From: Robertmurraya korlensis
GTDB taxonomy: Bacteria > Bacillota > Bacilli > Bacillales > Cytobacillaceae
Direction: 5' to 3'
DNA length: 64,000 nucleotides
Assembly: GCF_023715225.1 (NCBI RefSeq)
Contig: NZ_JAMBNS010000001.1
Span: forward strand, 558,001-622,000
The notes beneath the pieces were generated by a model. The model did no database searches, was not told the origin of the DNA, and saw nothing but the letters and a program-made list of their open reading frames with translations. A program made the position numbers and the translations under genes. Positions 1 through 7,650 of the stretch are shown piece by piece (position 1 is the stretch's first letter; each line of letters opens with the position of its first letter).

Positions 1-215
1 GTACCACCTTCATTTTCATTTTTGCACATGTCTCGCATAAATGAAACTCGAATCCGTTAACGCCGGAGAACACGGTTAGGTTTGCCTAACAGCTCATAAG
101 GTAGGTTCGGTGGGTAAGGGACGGTAAAGCCTCTCAGCCGGTGAGCTTTACTCTCTTTCGTCTTTTGCCACGTACTGGTCTTATTCATTGCCACTTTAAC
201 GCTCTAAATGATTTA
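1..215 (-). promoter_or_regulatory. T-box leader (proline-type specifier), truncated by window edge
   Basis: Read leftward on the minus strand. The conserved T-box core GGTGGTAC occupies positions 8-1. Upstream in the same transcript are an AGTA motif (176-173), an AGAGAG element (about 156-151) and short pairing arms GTGG/CCAC that close a specifier loop. That loop reads GAACCTA, placing CCT (105-103), a proline codon followed by a purine, in the specifier position. The controlled gene lies off the left edge. In B. subtilis the neighbour of yqjP is proI, which has a proline T-box, so proI is the inferred target. The antiterminator end and the gene itself are not visible. Confidence 0.8.
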
Positions 216-221
216 CTAGTG

Positions 222-251
222 ATTATGCAAGAAAACAAGCCCTTCTGTCAA
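222..251 (-). promoter_or_regulatory. Sigma A promoter for the T-box transcript
   Basis: On the minus strand, TTGACA (251-246) is followed after 18 nt by CATAAT (227-222), which would start transcription near 215, just before the T-box stem I. The -35 box matches the consensus perfectly. Confidence 0.65.
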
Positions 252-382
252 GTGGGAATGTCTCCTGACTTTTCGCATTTTTCAAAAAACGATATATGAA
301 AATAATGACATTCTTGATAACATTGGGTAAAATATACGTATGTACTATTGTTATATAACAATTATAATCAAGGAGTTCAAAT

Positions 383-1351
383 ATGACAGAATGGCGTGAT
401 GGAATTGCAAAGCTGGTGTTGCCTACTCCTTTTCCAGTCGGTGATGTGAACGTGTATGTAATAAGGGGGGAACGTTTGACTTTAGTAGATGTTGGCCCGA
501 ATACGGAGCAAGCATTTGTATCGCTTCAAAATCAACTAGCTACACTGGGTTTAAAGGTAACAGATATTGAACAAGTCATCCTAACCCATGATCATCCAGA
601 TCATGCAGGATTGCTCGATCGGTTTTCTCTTGATTTAGAGGTTTACGGGCATGCTAACAATGAACGCTGGCTGAATCGAACCGAAGAGTTTTATCATGAC
701 TACGATTCTTTTTATCGGCAGTTATTTGTGGAATGTGGCATTCCAGACAAGTATTATGATCCTTTTATCGGTGGAATGAAACAAATGCTTTTGTTTTCCT
801 GCAACCGATCGTTAACAGGTACGCTTTCTGAGGGGGAAGTTCCAATCGGATTATCTGAATGGACAGTGATTGAAACACCTGGTCATGCCCAAAGTCAGAT
901 CGGTCTATTTCGGAAAAAGGATGGCGTGCTAATAGGAGGAGATCTCTTATTGGCGCATATTTCAGCAAATCCGCTTCTCGAGCCTCCACTCCCAGGAGAG
1001 AGAGAACGTCCAAAACCACAGCTGCAAGTTAATGATTCCTTGCAGAAGCTTCTTATCCTTCCTATTCGCCTTACTTATACGGGGCATGGAGAAGAGGTAA
1101 CAGATGTTCATGGCCTGGTTGAAAAGCGACTATCTCATCAAGTTTTGCGTGCTGAGCAAGTGAAGGAGTGGCTGGAACAGGAATCTTTGACCGCTTTTCA
1201 AATATGTCAACGCTTATTTCCTTCCGTCTACAAGAAACAGCTAGGGTTGACCATTTCAGAATCCATCGCACAGTTAGATTCTTTATTAGATGGTGAAAAA
1301 ATTCAAGCCACTAAGGTAAATGGCACCTTTATTTACCGTGCGGATATATAA
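383..1351 (+). CDS. yqjP: MBL-fold metallo-hydrolase, YqjP family
   Basis: A 322-residue metallo-beta-lactamase-fold hydrolase. The dinuclear metal site signature THDHPDH is at residues 68-74. Later ligand candidates are the His in TPGHAQ (about 168), the Asp in GGDLLL (about 186) and the His in TGHGEE (about 233). The C-terminal quarter is helical, as in the RNase Z/glyoxalase-II-like YqjP proteins. No signal peptide is seen, so it is probably cytosolic. The start has a good ribosome site (AGGAG, 8 nt ahead). It diverges from the T-box transcript on its left and precedes yqjQ, the same order as in B. subtilis. The substrate is unknown. Confidence 0.85.
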   Translation: MTEWRDGIAKLVLPTPFPVGDVNVYVIRGERLTLVDVGPNTEQAFVSLQNQLATLGLKVTDIEQVILTHDHPDHAGLLDRFSLDLEVYGHANNERWLNRTEEFYHDYDSFYRQLFVECGIPDKYYDPFIGGMKQMLLFSCNRSLTGTLSEGEVPIGLSEWTVIETPGHAQSQIGLFRKKDGVLIGGDLLLAHISANPLLEPPLPGERERPKPQLQVNDSLQKLLILPIRLTYTGHGEEVTDVHGLVEKRLSHQVLRAEQVKEWLEQESLTAFQICQRLFPSVYKKQLGLTISESIAQLDSLLDGEKIQATKVNGTFIYRADI

Positions 1352-1415
1352 ATAAATGACGTCCTTCCTACGCATGATTTTTTAGCGTTTTTTAACTGGC
1401 TGTGGTAAGGTATGA

Positions 1416-2240
1416 GTGACAAGCTACATAGATAAGATGGTGAGTGTATTGAAACAATTAAAAGGAAAACATATTGTTATAACAGGAGCTTCATCAGGGA
1501 TTGGAGAAAAGGTGGCTCTTATGGCCGCTGAGCGCGGAGCAAGGCCTATTCTTGTAGCTCGCTCTATTGACAAGCTGCAAACAATCGGTGAGGAAATCAG
1601 CCGAAAAACGGGTATGAATGCCTTGTTTTTTCAATTGGATATAGGTGATATCGATCAGGTTCAACAGGTGTTTTCACAAATTAAACAAGAGGTTGGCCAT
1701 ATTGATATTCTCGTAAACAATGCTGGGTTTGGCGTGTTTGATTCCTTCCATGAGGCCGATTTTGCTGATATTGAAAAAATGTTTCAAGTGAACGTCCTCG
1801 GTTTAATGGCTTGTACGAAAGAGGTTCTTCCTGTAATGATGGCTCAACATTCAGGTCATATCATTAATATTGCCTCACAGGCAGGAAAGCTCGCCACGCC
1901 TAAGTCCAGTGGATATTCGGCTACGAAGCATGCAGTATTAGGTTTTACGAATAGCTTACGATTAGAGCTTGCGAAATCGAATATACGTGTATCGGCGGTA
2001 AACCCTGGTCCGATAGAAACTAATTTCTTTTCAATTGCTGATAAATCAGGAAACTACGTAAAAAACGTAAATCGATTCATGCTGAAATCGGATTATGTTG
2101 CCGAAAGAATTATTCAACTAATGCTTAACCCTAAGCGTGAGCTGAACCTTCCAGGCTGGATGAATATGGGTAGTACCATCTATAATCTTATTCCAGGATT
2201 AGCTGAACGCTTTGTTGGCGGCTTTTTCGATAAAAAATAA
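1416..2240 (+). CDS. yqjQ: Short-chain dehydrogenase/reductase, YqjQ family
   Basis: A classical SDR of about 270 residues. It has the Rossmann glycine motif GASSGIG near residue 25, the NNAG motif near 100, and the catalytic Tyr-x3-Lys in YSATKH near residue 170, followed by the PG motif of the cofactor loop. It should be an NAD(P)-dependent oxidoreductase; the substrate cannot be told from sequence. I chose the GTG start at 1416 because AAGG lies 5 nt ahead. An ATG at 1437 lacks a ribosome site but would also leave the whole domain. It lies 64 nt after yqjP and ends at a terminator. Confidence 0.85.
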   Translation: MTSYIDKMVSVLKQLKGKHIVITGASSGIGEKVALMAAERGARPILVARSIDKLQTIGEEISRKTGMNALFFQLDIGDIDQVQQVFSQIKQEVGHIDILVNNAGFGVFDSFHEADFADIEKMFQVNVLGLMACTKEVLPVMMAQHSGHIINIASQAGKLATPKSSGYSATKHAVLGFTNSLRLELAKSNIRVSAVNPGPIETNFFSIADKSGNYVKNVNRFMLKSDYVAERIIQLMLNPKRELNLPGWMNMGSTIYNLIPGLAERFVGGFFDKK

Positions 2241-2265
2241 AAATCACCTTGTGGGTGATTTTTTT
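2241..2265 (+). terminator. Terminator between yqjQ and yqzH
   Basis: An 8-bp perfect stem (AAATCACC with GGTGATTT), loop TTGTG, then a T run. It sits between the convergent genes yqjQ and yqzH and directly abuts both. Confidence 0.85.
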
Positions 2266-2443
2266 AATTGGTCAAATATTCATAAACAGCATCGTTGATT
2301 AGTTCAAATAAGGGAACTTGCTCCTCTTGTGCTTGTTCTTCTACTATCCGTTCGTACAACTTCTCATAGTCCGCTTCACATGCCTCATGCTCGTACTGCT
2401 GAAAGCATTGCCTAATCATTTTATAAATAAGTTTCTTCTCCAT
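2264..2443 (-). CDS. yqzH: Small YqzH-family protein
   Basis: A 59-residue, Glu/Gln/Tyr-rich acidic protein beginning MEKKLIYKMIRQ. It has a strong ribosome site (AGAGGTG, about 7 nt ahead of ATG) on the minus strand. The beginning resembles YqzH of B. subtilis, which occupies the same place between yqjQ and yqjW. It has no membrane segment and looks helical throughout. Function is unknown in the family. It is convergent with yqjQ and diverges from the SOS polymerase gene, whose promoter lies in the shared upstream region. Confidence 0.75.
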   Translation of the reverse strand: MEKKLIYKMIRQCFQQYEHEACEADYEKLYERIVEEQAQEEQVPLFELINDAVYEYLTN

Positions 2444-2515
2444 TCCCGTACACCTCTTCTTTAGCCATTATAACGTATCCCCATTCATAAAAGGAAATAG
2501 AGATTAAAATTTCCA

Positions 2516-2544
2516 TTGAAACCGAACGTATATTCGCTTAATAT
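2516..2544 (+). promoter_or_regulatory. Promoter of the SOS polymerase gene
   Basis: TTGAAA (2516-2521), 17 nt, TAATAT (2539-2544). The first LexA box fills the spacer, so LexA binding would directly block RNA polymerase. Confidence 0.65.
2523..2536 (+). promoter_or_regulatory. LexA (DinR) operator 1
   Basis: CGAACGTATATTCG matches the Gram-positive SOS box CGAACNNNNGTTCG at nine of the ten defined positions. It lies between the -35 and -10 of the yqjW promoter. Confidence 0.8.
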
Positions 2545-2561
2545 AAGAATATACTAAAAAG

Positions 2562-2575
2562 AGAACGAATGTTCC
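2562..2575 (+). promoter_or_regulatory. LexA (DinR) operator 2
   Basis: AGAACGAATGTTCC contains the core GAACNNNNGTTC without mismatch. It lies about 15 nt downstream of the -10, in the untranslated leader. Two boxes 39 nt apart suggest tight SOS repression. Confidence 0.75.
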
Positions 2576-2604
2576 TATTTGATGTTTGGGAGAGAGAGAA
2601 CACG

Positions 2605-3864
2605 ATGATTAATTACAGTGAGTTGCCCCATCAAACCATTTTATGTGTGGACATGAAGAGCTTTTATGCAAGCTGTTCAGCTGTCATGGAAGGACTGGAT
2701 CCACTTGAGTGTTATTTGGCAGTGATTGGAGATAAAGAGCGGGAGGGGAGCATTGTGCTAGCAGCCTCCCCAAAGATGAAGAAAGAGTTTGGCATTAAAA
2801 CAGGATCAAGGAAGTTTGAAATTCCAAAGGATCCGAAGATTAAAGTGGTTGAGCCGAAAATGGCGACTTATTTACGTATTTCCACTGAAATTACGAAGGT
2901 GTTTCATCGTTACGTTCCAAAAGAAGCTATTCATACGTATAGCGTCGATGAGAGCTTTCTGAAAATTGATGGAGCCCTTCATTTATGGGGAGATGCCTGG
3001 ACGGTTGCACAAAAGATTCGTGATGATATTGAGCGAGAATTTCAGCTGCCCTGTGCGATTGGAATTGGTCCGAACATGCTATTATCAAAGCTTTGTCTTG
3101 ATTTGGAAGCAAAAAAGAAGGGGATTGCTGAATGGACGTACGAGGATGTAAAAACAAAGCTTTGGAATGTTTCTCCTTTACGTGAAATGTGGGGAATTGG
3201 AAGACGGGTAGAGAAAACATTAAATGGAATGGGAATTTTTACTGTCGGCCAGCTTGCTCGCTTCGATTTGCAGAAGCTTGAGAAAAAGTTTGGGATTATG
3301 GGAAATCAACTGTACCATCACGCATGGGGAGTGGATTTATCCGAAATTGGAGCACCTATTATGGAGGGGCAAATTAGCTTTGGGAAGAGTCAAATTTTGC
3401 TTCGTGATTATAAAGAAGAAGTAGAAATCAAACGCGTAATTCTAGAAATGTGTGAAGAGGTGGCGAGAAGAGCAAGAACGCATAAGAAGGCAGGTCGAAC
3501 AATCAGCTTCGGCATTGGTTATAGTCAGGACGAGTTCGGTGGAGGCTTTTATCGTTCGCGGTCGATTGAGGTACCGACGAACGTCACGATGGAGCTGTAT
3601 GATGTTTGTCTACGTCTATTTGCTGAGCACTACGAAGGAAAAACGGTACGAAAAATCTCCATCGCCCTTAGCAATATTTGTGATGATACAGACTATCAGT
3701 TAAATATTTTTGAACCGAATGGCTGGAAGGAACGAGAGATCGGCTATGTTGTGGACCGTATCCGCAATCGGTATGGACATGGTGCACTATTGCGTGCGGT
3801 ATCGTATACAGCAGCGGGAACGGCGAAGCATCGTGCGAAGCTAGTTGGCGGTCATAAGAGGTAA
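2605..3864 (+). CDS. yqjW: Y-family DNA polymerase (SOS translesion polymerase, YqjW/PolY2 type)
   Basis: A 419-residue Y-family (UmuC/DinB) polymerase. Palm carboxylates are visible in CVDMKSFYASC near the N-terminus and in SVDESFL (about residue 114). The fingers, helix-hairpin-helix thumb (MWGIGRRVEKTL) and little-finger regions follow in order. In-frame extension to an ATG at 2569 is possible, but that codon lies inside LexA box 2. The ATG at 2605 has a purine-rich GGGAGAGAG site, so I use it. The gene is behind two LexA boxes and is followed 12 nt later by a YolD-family gene. Expected role: error-prone bypass of DNA lesions during the SOS response. Confidence 0.9.
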   Translation: MINYSELPHQTILCVDMKSFYASCSAVMEGLDPLECYLAVIGDKEREGSIVLAASPKMKKEFGIKTGSRKFEIPKDPKIKVVEPKMATYLRISTEITKVFHRYVPKEAIHTYSVDESFLKIDGALHLWGDAWTVAQKIRDDIEREFQLPCAIGIGPNMLLSKLCLDLEAKKKGIAEWTYEDVKTKLWNVSPLREMWGIGRRVEKTLNGMGIFTVGQLARFDLQKLEKKFGIMGNQLYHHAWGVDLSEIGAPIMEGQISFGKSQILLRDYKEEVEIKRVILEMCEEVARRARTHKKAGRTISFGIGYSQDEFGGGFYRSRSIEVPTNVTMELYDVCLRLFAEHYEGKTVRKISIALSNICDDTDYQLNIFEPNGWKEREIGYVVDRIRNRYGHGALLRAVSYTAAGTAKHRAKLVGGHKR

Positions 3865-3876
3865 GGAGGAACAAGG

Positions 3877-4209
3877 ATGATTCGAGATAGAGGAAGAATC
3901 AAGTGGACATCAATGATGCTTCCTGAGCATGTTAAGCTATTGCGCGATTGGGCGGAAGCGGATTCTTACGAGAAAGAAAAGGAGATGGATGAACAAAAGC
4001 TAGAGGAGATGAACCATTTGTTATTAGCGGCGATGGAGGATCATCAAGCGGTGATGGTCACTCATTATCGTTACCGAAAGCACGAATTGATTATCGGGCA
4101 AATCCATTATTGGGATGAGCTTCAGCAAAGGCTTCATATTGTTGACCATTTTGGGGAGGTTCACCGAGTCCTCCTTTCAAGCATTGTAGATGTACAAATG
4201 AAGGAATAA
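3877..4209 (+). CDS. yqjX: YolD-like protein (YqjX), partner of the SOS polymerase
   Basis: A 110-residue protein of the YolD family: an N-terminal RGRIKWTSMMLPEH segment typical of the family, a charged helical middle, and a C-terminal beta-rich half. It starts 12 nt after the polymerase stop with AAGGAGG ahead of ATG, so it is certainly co-transcribed under the LexA boxes. YolD proteins are found next to UvrX/YqjW-type polymerases and have been proposed as UmuD-like accessory factors. There is no Ser-Lys protease signature here, so a self-cleaving UmuD mechanism is not supported by the sequence. Confidence 0.85.
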   Translation: MIRDRGRIKWTSMMLPEHVKLLRDWAEADSYEKEKEMDEQKLEEMNHLLLAAMEDHQAVMVTHYRYRKHELIIGQIHYWDELQQRLHIVDHFGEVHRVLLSSIVDVQMKE

Positions 4210-4244
4210 GAGCAGTCTCCGAGAAGGAAACCGCTGCTTAAAGA

Positions 4245-4454
4245 TTATTCAGGAGTTTTAACTGCGCGATCACGAGCCTGAAACTTTCCTTTATGCGATC
4301 CATCGCAAAAGGGACGTTTGGATGAGAGACCACAACGGCATAGAGAGAACGTGGGTTTCGTTTCAAATACATTTCCATCCATATCAATTAATTCAACCTC
4401 ACCAGTGACACGTAAAGAACCATTGTCCATCACTTTAATCTGAACCTTCGACAA
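4245..4454 (-). CDS. CDGSH-type iron-sulfur domain protein
   Basis: A small protein of 69 residues with the CDGSH [2Fe-2S] signature: Cys-Arg-Cys, then seven residues later Pro-Phe-Cys-Asp-Gly-Ser-His, giving the 3-Cys/1-His cluster ligands. I place the start at the TTG at 4454, because AGGAGTG is 5-6 nt ahead of it on the minus strand. A longer reading from another TTG at 4472 would put the ribosome site inside the gene. No membrane anchor is seen, unlike mitoNEET. It diverges from the YqkB-like gene, so two small Fe-S proteins lie back to back. The specific role is unknown. Confidence 0.8.
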   Translation of the reverse strand: MSKVQIKVMDNGSLRVTGEVELIDMDGNVFETKPTFSLCRCGLSSKRPFCDGSHKGKFQARDRAVKTPE

Positions 4455-4600
4455 ACTGACCACTCCTACCAAAAAAATGTAATAATATCATAAAGAATTC
4501 ATTGCCGAAAAGCAAATCATGGGGCAATAAAAAAACGCTATGTTACAATGATTATATGAAGTGGTGTAGGAAACATGATGAAATGCTGGAGGAACAGACA

Positions 4601-4930
4601 ATGAATATTACGATAACAGAAACAGCAGCAAAAAAAATTAGCGAAAAAATCAATGGAAAGCAAGGCTTTTTGAAGCTAAAGTACGATATAGAAGGCTGTG
4701 GGTGTGTAGTAAGTGGCGTACCAACTCTATGGTTAGTGAATGAGCTGGATGAGGATGATGATACAGCCATTGAAACGAACGAGCAAACGGTGTATATCGA
4801 AAAATCAAAGGCAGTATTTCTTGATGAAGAACTAAAAATTGATTTCTCTAAAGACTCAAATACATTCCAATTAAAAAGTGTAGGACAATACCTAAACCCA
4901 AGAATGGCCTTTGTCGATAAAACAAAATAG
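4601..4930 (+). CDS. yqkB: HesB/IscA-like protein, YqkB family
   Basis: A 109-residue protein starting MNITITETAAKKI, the usual opening of the HesB/IscA fold. A single GCGC-type cysteine pair (residues about 34 and 36) is present. The C-terminal CGC motif of true A-type Fe-S carriers is missing, which is typical of the YqkB branch. The ATG at 4601 has GGAGGA 7 nt ahead; an in-frame upstream ATG at 4502 lacks a ribosome site and adds a low-quality 33-residue leader. It may bind iron or a cluster, but function in the family is not established. Ends at a terminator. Confidence 0.8.
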   Translation: MNITITETAAKKISEKINGKQGFLKLKYDIEGCGCVVSGVPTLWLVNELDEDDDTAIETNEQTVYIEKSKAVFLDEELKIDFSKDSNTFQLKSVGQYLNPRMAFVDKTK

Positions 4931-4944
4931 AACCATGGCACGAG

Positions 4945-4982
4945 CAGATCTACTACAAAAAAGTGGATCTGTTTTTCTTTTT
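4945..4982 (+). terminator. Terminator after yqkB
   Basis: A 9-bp stem (CAGATCTAC with GTGGATCTG, one G-U pair), 9-nt loop, then a TTTTTCTTTTT tail. Confidence 0.85.
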
Positions 4983-5039
4983 AAAGAAAATTAGCATTTT
5001 TTGGGTGTTTCTTACATTCACTGATAGTGGGGGGATGAT

Positions 5040-5570
5040 ATGCGACATTGGCGAGGAATACTGCTAGTGGGTATTGCTATTCTACTCACATCATGTCGGG
5101 CAGCAACTATAGAAGTGGCAGTGCCTTTTGAAGTAAAAGAAACGATTGTAAAAGAAAAGCTTACGGATGGAGCCATCATCATGTATACCACAGCCCAAGA
5201 GCATGAAGGAGAAGAGTTTGATGCGATAAGCATTGCATACCTGGAGGGAGATGAAGAGAAAGGCTGGACAAATGAAGGTGGTAACCATTGGGAATATAAA
5301 GGATCTAACACACTAACCGTTTATTACCGAGACATATATGATTATAGCAGTCAGGGGAAGATTTTGAGTAGATTTCAGCTTACATATGGACAGGTAGAAA
5401 GTACAGATATTGTCTCTATTGAAGGATCGGAAACGGGAAATCAATACACCAATCTAAACATCATTGAAAAAGAAGGGAAAAGATATTTTTTTGAAATGAA
5501 AAAATATCCATACATTCGGGCGCTAGATAAGGAGAAGAAAGTGATTGCAGAAGAGAAGCCGAGACGTTAA
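5040..5570 (+). CDS. Putative lipoprotein of unknown function
   Basis: A 176-residue protein with a lipoprotein signal peptide: Arg/His-rich start, hydrophobic core, and a lipobox ending LLTSC with the modified Cys at residue 19. It should be anchored on the outer face of the membrane. The mature part is about 157 residues, rich in Glu, Lys, Tyr and beta-type segments, with no catalytic motif that I recognise. The start has a GGGGGG run 6 nt ahead. It stands alone between two terminators and is convergent with yqkD. In B. subtilis the equivalent spot holds yqkC, but I see no clear relationship. Confidence 0.75.
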   Translation: MRHWRGILLVGIAILLTSCRAATIEVAVPFEVKETIVKEKLTDGAIIMYTTAQEHEGEEFDAISIAYLEGDEEKGWTNEGGNHWEYKGSNTLTVYYRDIYDYSSQGKILSRFQLTYGQVESTDIVSIEGSETGNQYTNLNIIEKEGKRYFFEMKKYPYIRALDKEKKVIAEEKPRR

Positions 5571-5589
5571 AAATGTCTCGGCTTTTTTT
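5557..5589 (+). terminator. Terminator after the lipoprotein gene
   Basis: Perfect 9-bp stem (AGCCGAGAC with GTCTCGGCT) around a 9-nt loop that includes the stop codon, then seven T. Confidence 0.85.
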
Positions 5590-6517
5590 ATTGATCGCTT
5601 AAAAGTGGGGAGAAGACAAAATCATGCAGAAACTCGTCAATGACTTGTTCGTAGTCTTCCTTATTCTCGTTTAACGATTGGGCATGAACACCATTTTCAG
5701 CAAGATATATTTTTTTTGGTCCTTTCTTCTTTTTATACAACGCTTGTGTCATCGTTGGAAGAATAAAATCATCCTTTTTGCTGTGAATAAAAAGAATCGG
5801 TTTTTTTATCGAGTCAATGACGGTAATCGGAGCGATGCTTTGTAAGGAGTAGCGATCGCGCATTCGCAGGAACAAATCTGCGACAGGGAGAAACACCTTT
5901 CCAGGAAGCTTAAATTCACGCTTTAAACGATAAGCAAGCTGCTCCTTAAAGTCAGAGAAGGGACAATCAGCGATGTAAAAATCTGCTCCATCCTCAAGCA
6001 TTCCTGCATACAATAGCATGGTTGCTGCACCCATTGATTCTCCGTGAATACCAAGAAGGAGATGTGGACCTTGGTCCGCTTTTAACCAGTCAACAATCGC
6101 TTTTAAATCAAATTTTTCGTAGTGACCGTAGCTGGTGGTTTTTCCTCCAGATTCTCCGTGGCGACGATGGTCATAAATAACCGCGTTAAAACCTCTTTCG
6201 ATAAACAGATTCATGTATTTAATGGAATTGATTTTGTTTTCGGTAACTCCATGACAAATAATGACGTACTTCTTTGTATGATGTGGCTCCAACACAATGG
6301 CTTTTAATTGGTATCCAAATGGTGAGGTAATGAGTACTTCGCGTTTAGGAATTCGATCAAAATCATCAGGGTTATAACGACCTGCTGTTTGTTCACGATC
6401 AACAACGAAAAGAGGATCCTTTGTTCTCATATACATAAGCCGATTGGTAAAGTACAAACCGAACGTGATAAAAAAAAGAAAAAAGCCTAAAAGGAAACGG
6501 AGTGTTTTCCTCAACAA
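5588..6517 (-). CDS. yqkD: Alpha/beta hydrolase, YqkD family
   Basis: A 309-residue alpha/beta hydrolase with an N-terminal membrane segment (about residues 7-26) followed by the catalytic domain, expected outside or at the membrane. The oxyanion HG motif (CHGVTE) is near residue 100. The nucleophile elbow is GESMG near 160, the acid Asp is probably in KKDDF near 250, and the His is in NGVHAQS near 280. Two TTG codons (6517 and 6514) can serve as start behind GGAGGGA; the choice changes one residue. Natural substrate is unknown. It is monocistronic and convergent with the lipoprotein gene. Confidence 0.85.
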   Translation of the reverse strand: MLRKTLRFLLGFFLFFITFGLYFTNRLMYMRTKDPLFVVDREQTAGRYNPDDFDRIPKREVLITSPFGYQLKAIVLEPHHTKKYVIICHGVTENKINSIKYMNLFIERGFNAVIYDHRRHGESGGKTTSYGHYEKFDLKAIVDWLKADQGPHLLLGIHGESMGAATMLLYAGMLEDGADFYIADCPFSDFKEQLAYRLKREFKLPGKVFLPVADLFLRMRDRYSLQSIAPITVIDSIKKPILFIHSKKDDFILPTMTQALYKKKKGPKKIYLAENGVHAQSLNENKEDYEQVIDEFLHDFVFSPLLSDQ

Positions 6518-6597
6518 ACTTCCCTCCGATACATAATGTTTTACTTAATTTTACCATTCAACAGGAATTTAAAACAAAAAAAAGCTTAGAAGTGTAT

Positions 6598-7500
6598 CTA
6601 AGCTTTTGACTGAAGAGTATACAAGGAGCTTGTAATGGGTTTTGGAAGAAGAGGAGCGATCACATCAATAGCCTGAACAAGGAGGGGGATGTTTATGCCC
6701 GTTTGAATCCCCATTCTTTCAAGCATGAACACAACATCCTCAGTCGCAACATTTCCAGAGGCCCCTGGGGCAAACGGACACCCACCAATCCCCCCGGCAG
6801 AAGTATCAAAGCGGGAAACGCCTGCTTGTAGGGCCGCAAATATATTGGCAAGGGCCATTCCTCGGGTGTCGTGAAAATGGGCTGTAATAAGTGTAGTAGA
6901 AAAGAGATTAGTAAGCTTTGAAAACAAAGAATACGATTCGTGCGGAGCAGCCATCCCGATGGTGTCTGCAACACTTAATTCATCCACCCCTGCTTGAACA
7001 AATTGCTCGCATAATTGAATCGTTTCTTTTTCTTCGACTCGGCCTTCAAACGGGCAGTAAAAAGCGGTTGAAATGCATGCTCGCACAAAAACACCTTGAT
7101 CTTTTAGCTCTTTTATAAGTGGGAGAAGCTCTTCCATCGCCTGAGCCGTTGTTCGATTAATATTCTTTTGGTTAAACGTGTTGCTTACTCCGACGAACAG
7201 AGCAATTTCTTGGCAATTGGACAAGCGAGCACGCTGAATACCCGAACGATTAGGAGTTAGGACAATGGTGCGGGTGTTAGGATCTAGGGAATGCCAGACA
7301 ATATCCTCGGCATCTTGCATTTGTGGAACCCACTTTGGTGAAACAAAGGAGGTGATCTCCATTTCTTTAATACCCGATTTCTTTAATTGGTCAATAAACT
7401 GAAGTTTTGCCTCAGTTGGTATAAAAACGCTTACATTTTGAAGCCCATCACGAGGGCCAACTTCAATAATTGTTACTTTGTTAGGTAAATCAATCGTCAT
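6598..7500 (-). CDS. mvaB: Hydroxymethylglutaryl-CoA lyase
   Basis: A 300-residue TIM-barrel HMG-CoA lyase. The barrel begins with EVGPRDGLQN, and metal-ligand histidines lie in TAHFHDTRGM. The family signature with the catalytic Cys is GGCPFAPGASGN near residue 240. The enzyme cleaves HMG-CoA to acetoacetate and acetyl-CoA, the last step of leucine degradation. It diverges from scoA-scoB, whose product activates acetoacetate, so the three genes form one functional module. The other leucine catabolic genes are not in this window. The gene is not part of the B. subtilis yqkD-yqkE neighbourhood. Confidence 0.9.
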   Translation of the reverse strand: MTIDLPNKVTIIEVGPRDGLQNVSVFIPTEAKLQFIDQLKKSGIKEMEITSFVSPKWVPQMQDAEDIVWHSLDPNTRTIVLTPNRSGIQRARLSNCQEIALFVGVSNTFNQKNINRTTAQAMEELLPLIKELKDQGVFVRACISTAFYCPFEGRVEEKETIQLCEQFVQAGVDELSVADTIGMAAPHESYSLFSKLTNLFSTTLITAHFHDTRGMALANIFAALQAGVSRFDTSAGGIGGCPFAPGASGNVATEDVVFMLERMGIQTGINIPLLVQAIDVIAPLLPKPITSSLYTLQSKA

Positions 7501-7616
7501 GTTTTATTCACCCCTTCATACGTTAATTGTAGAGTGATTGATTTTGAATATGCAAGAATAATAGAAATTTTCATGAAATAAAAGGGTTTTTCTATTTCCG
7601 CTAGAAATATAAAGTC

Positions 7617-7630
7617 GGTAGCGCTTACAT
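7617..7630 (-). promoter_or_regulatory. Candidate cre (CcpA) box ahead of scoA
   Basis: On the minus strand ATGTAAGCGCTACC fits the cre consensus TGWAANCGNTNWCA in most positions. It lies about 20 nt ahead of the scoA start codon, between the divergent mvaB and scoA genes, so it could mediate carbon catabolite repression. Prediction from pattern only. Confidence 0.5.
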
Positions 7631-7650
7631 AAAGAGAAGGGGTGAATGAT

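Noticed and set aside
4552-4941. Long minus-strand open frame opposite yqkB
   Set aside because: It is Ser/Phe-rich, has no ribosome site, and lies wholly opposite a gene with a recognisable family; a coding shadow.
7538-7564. Sigma A promoter for scoA
   Set aside because: A TTGATT with AT-rich sequence after it was considered, but every possible -10 has poor spacing (13-15 nt).
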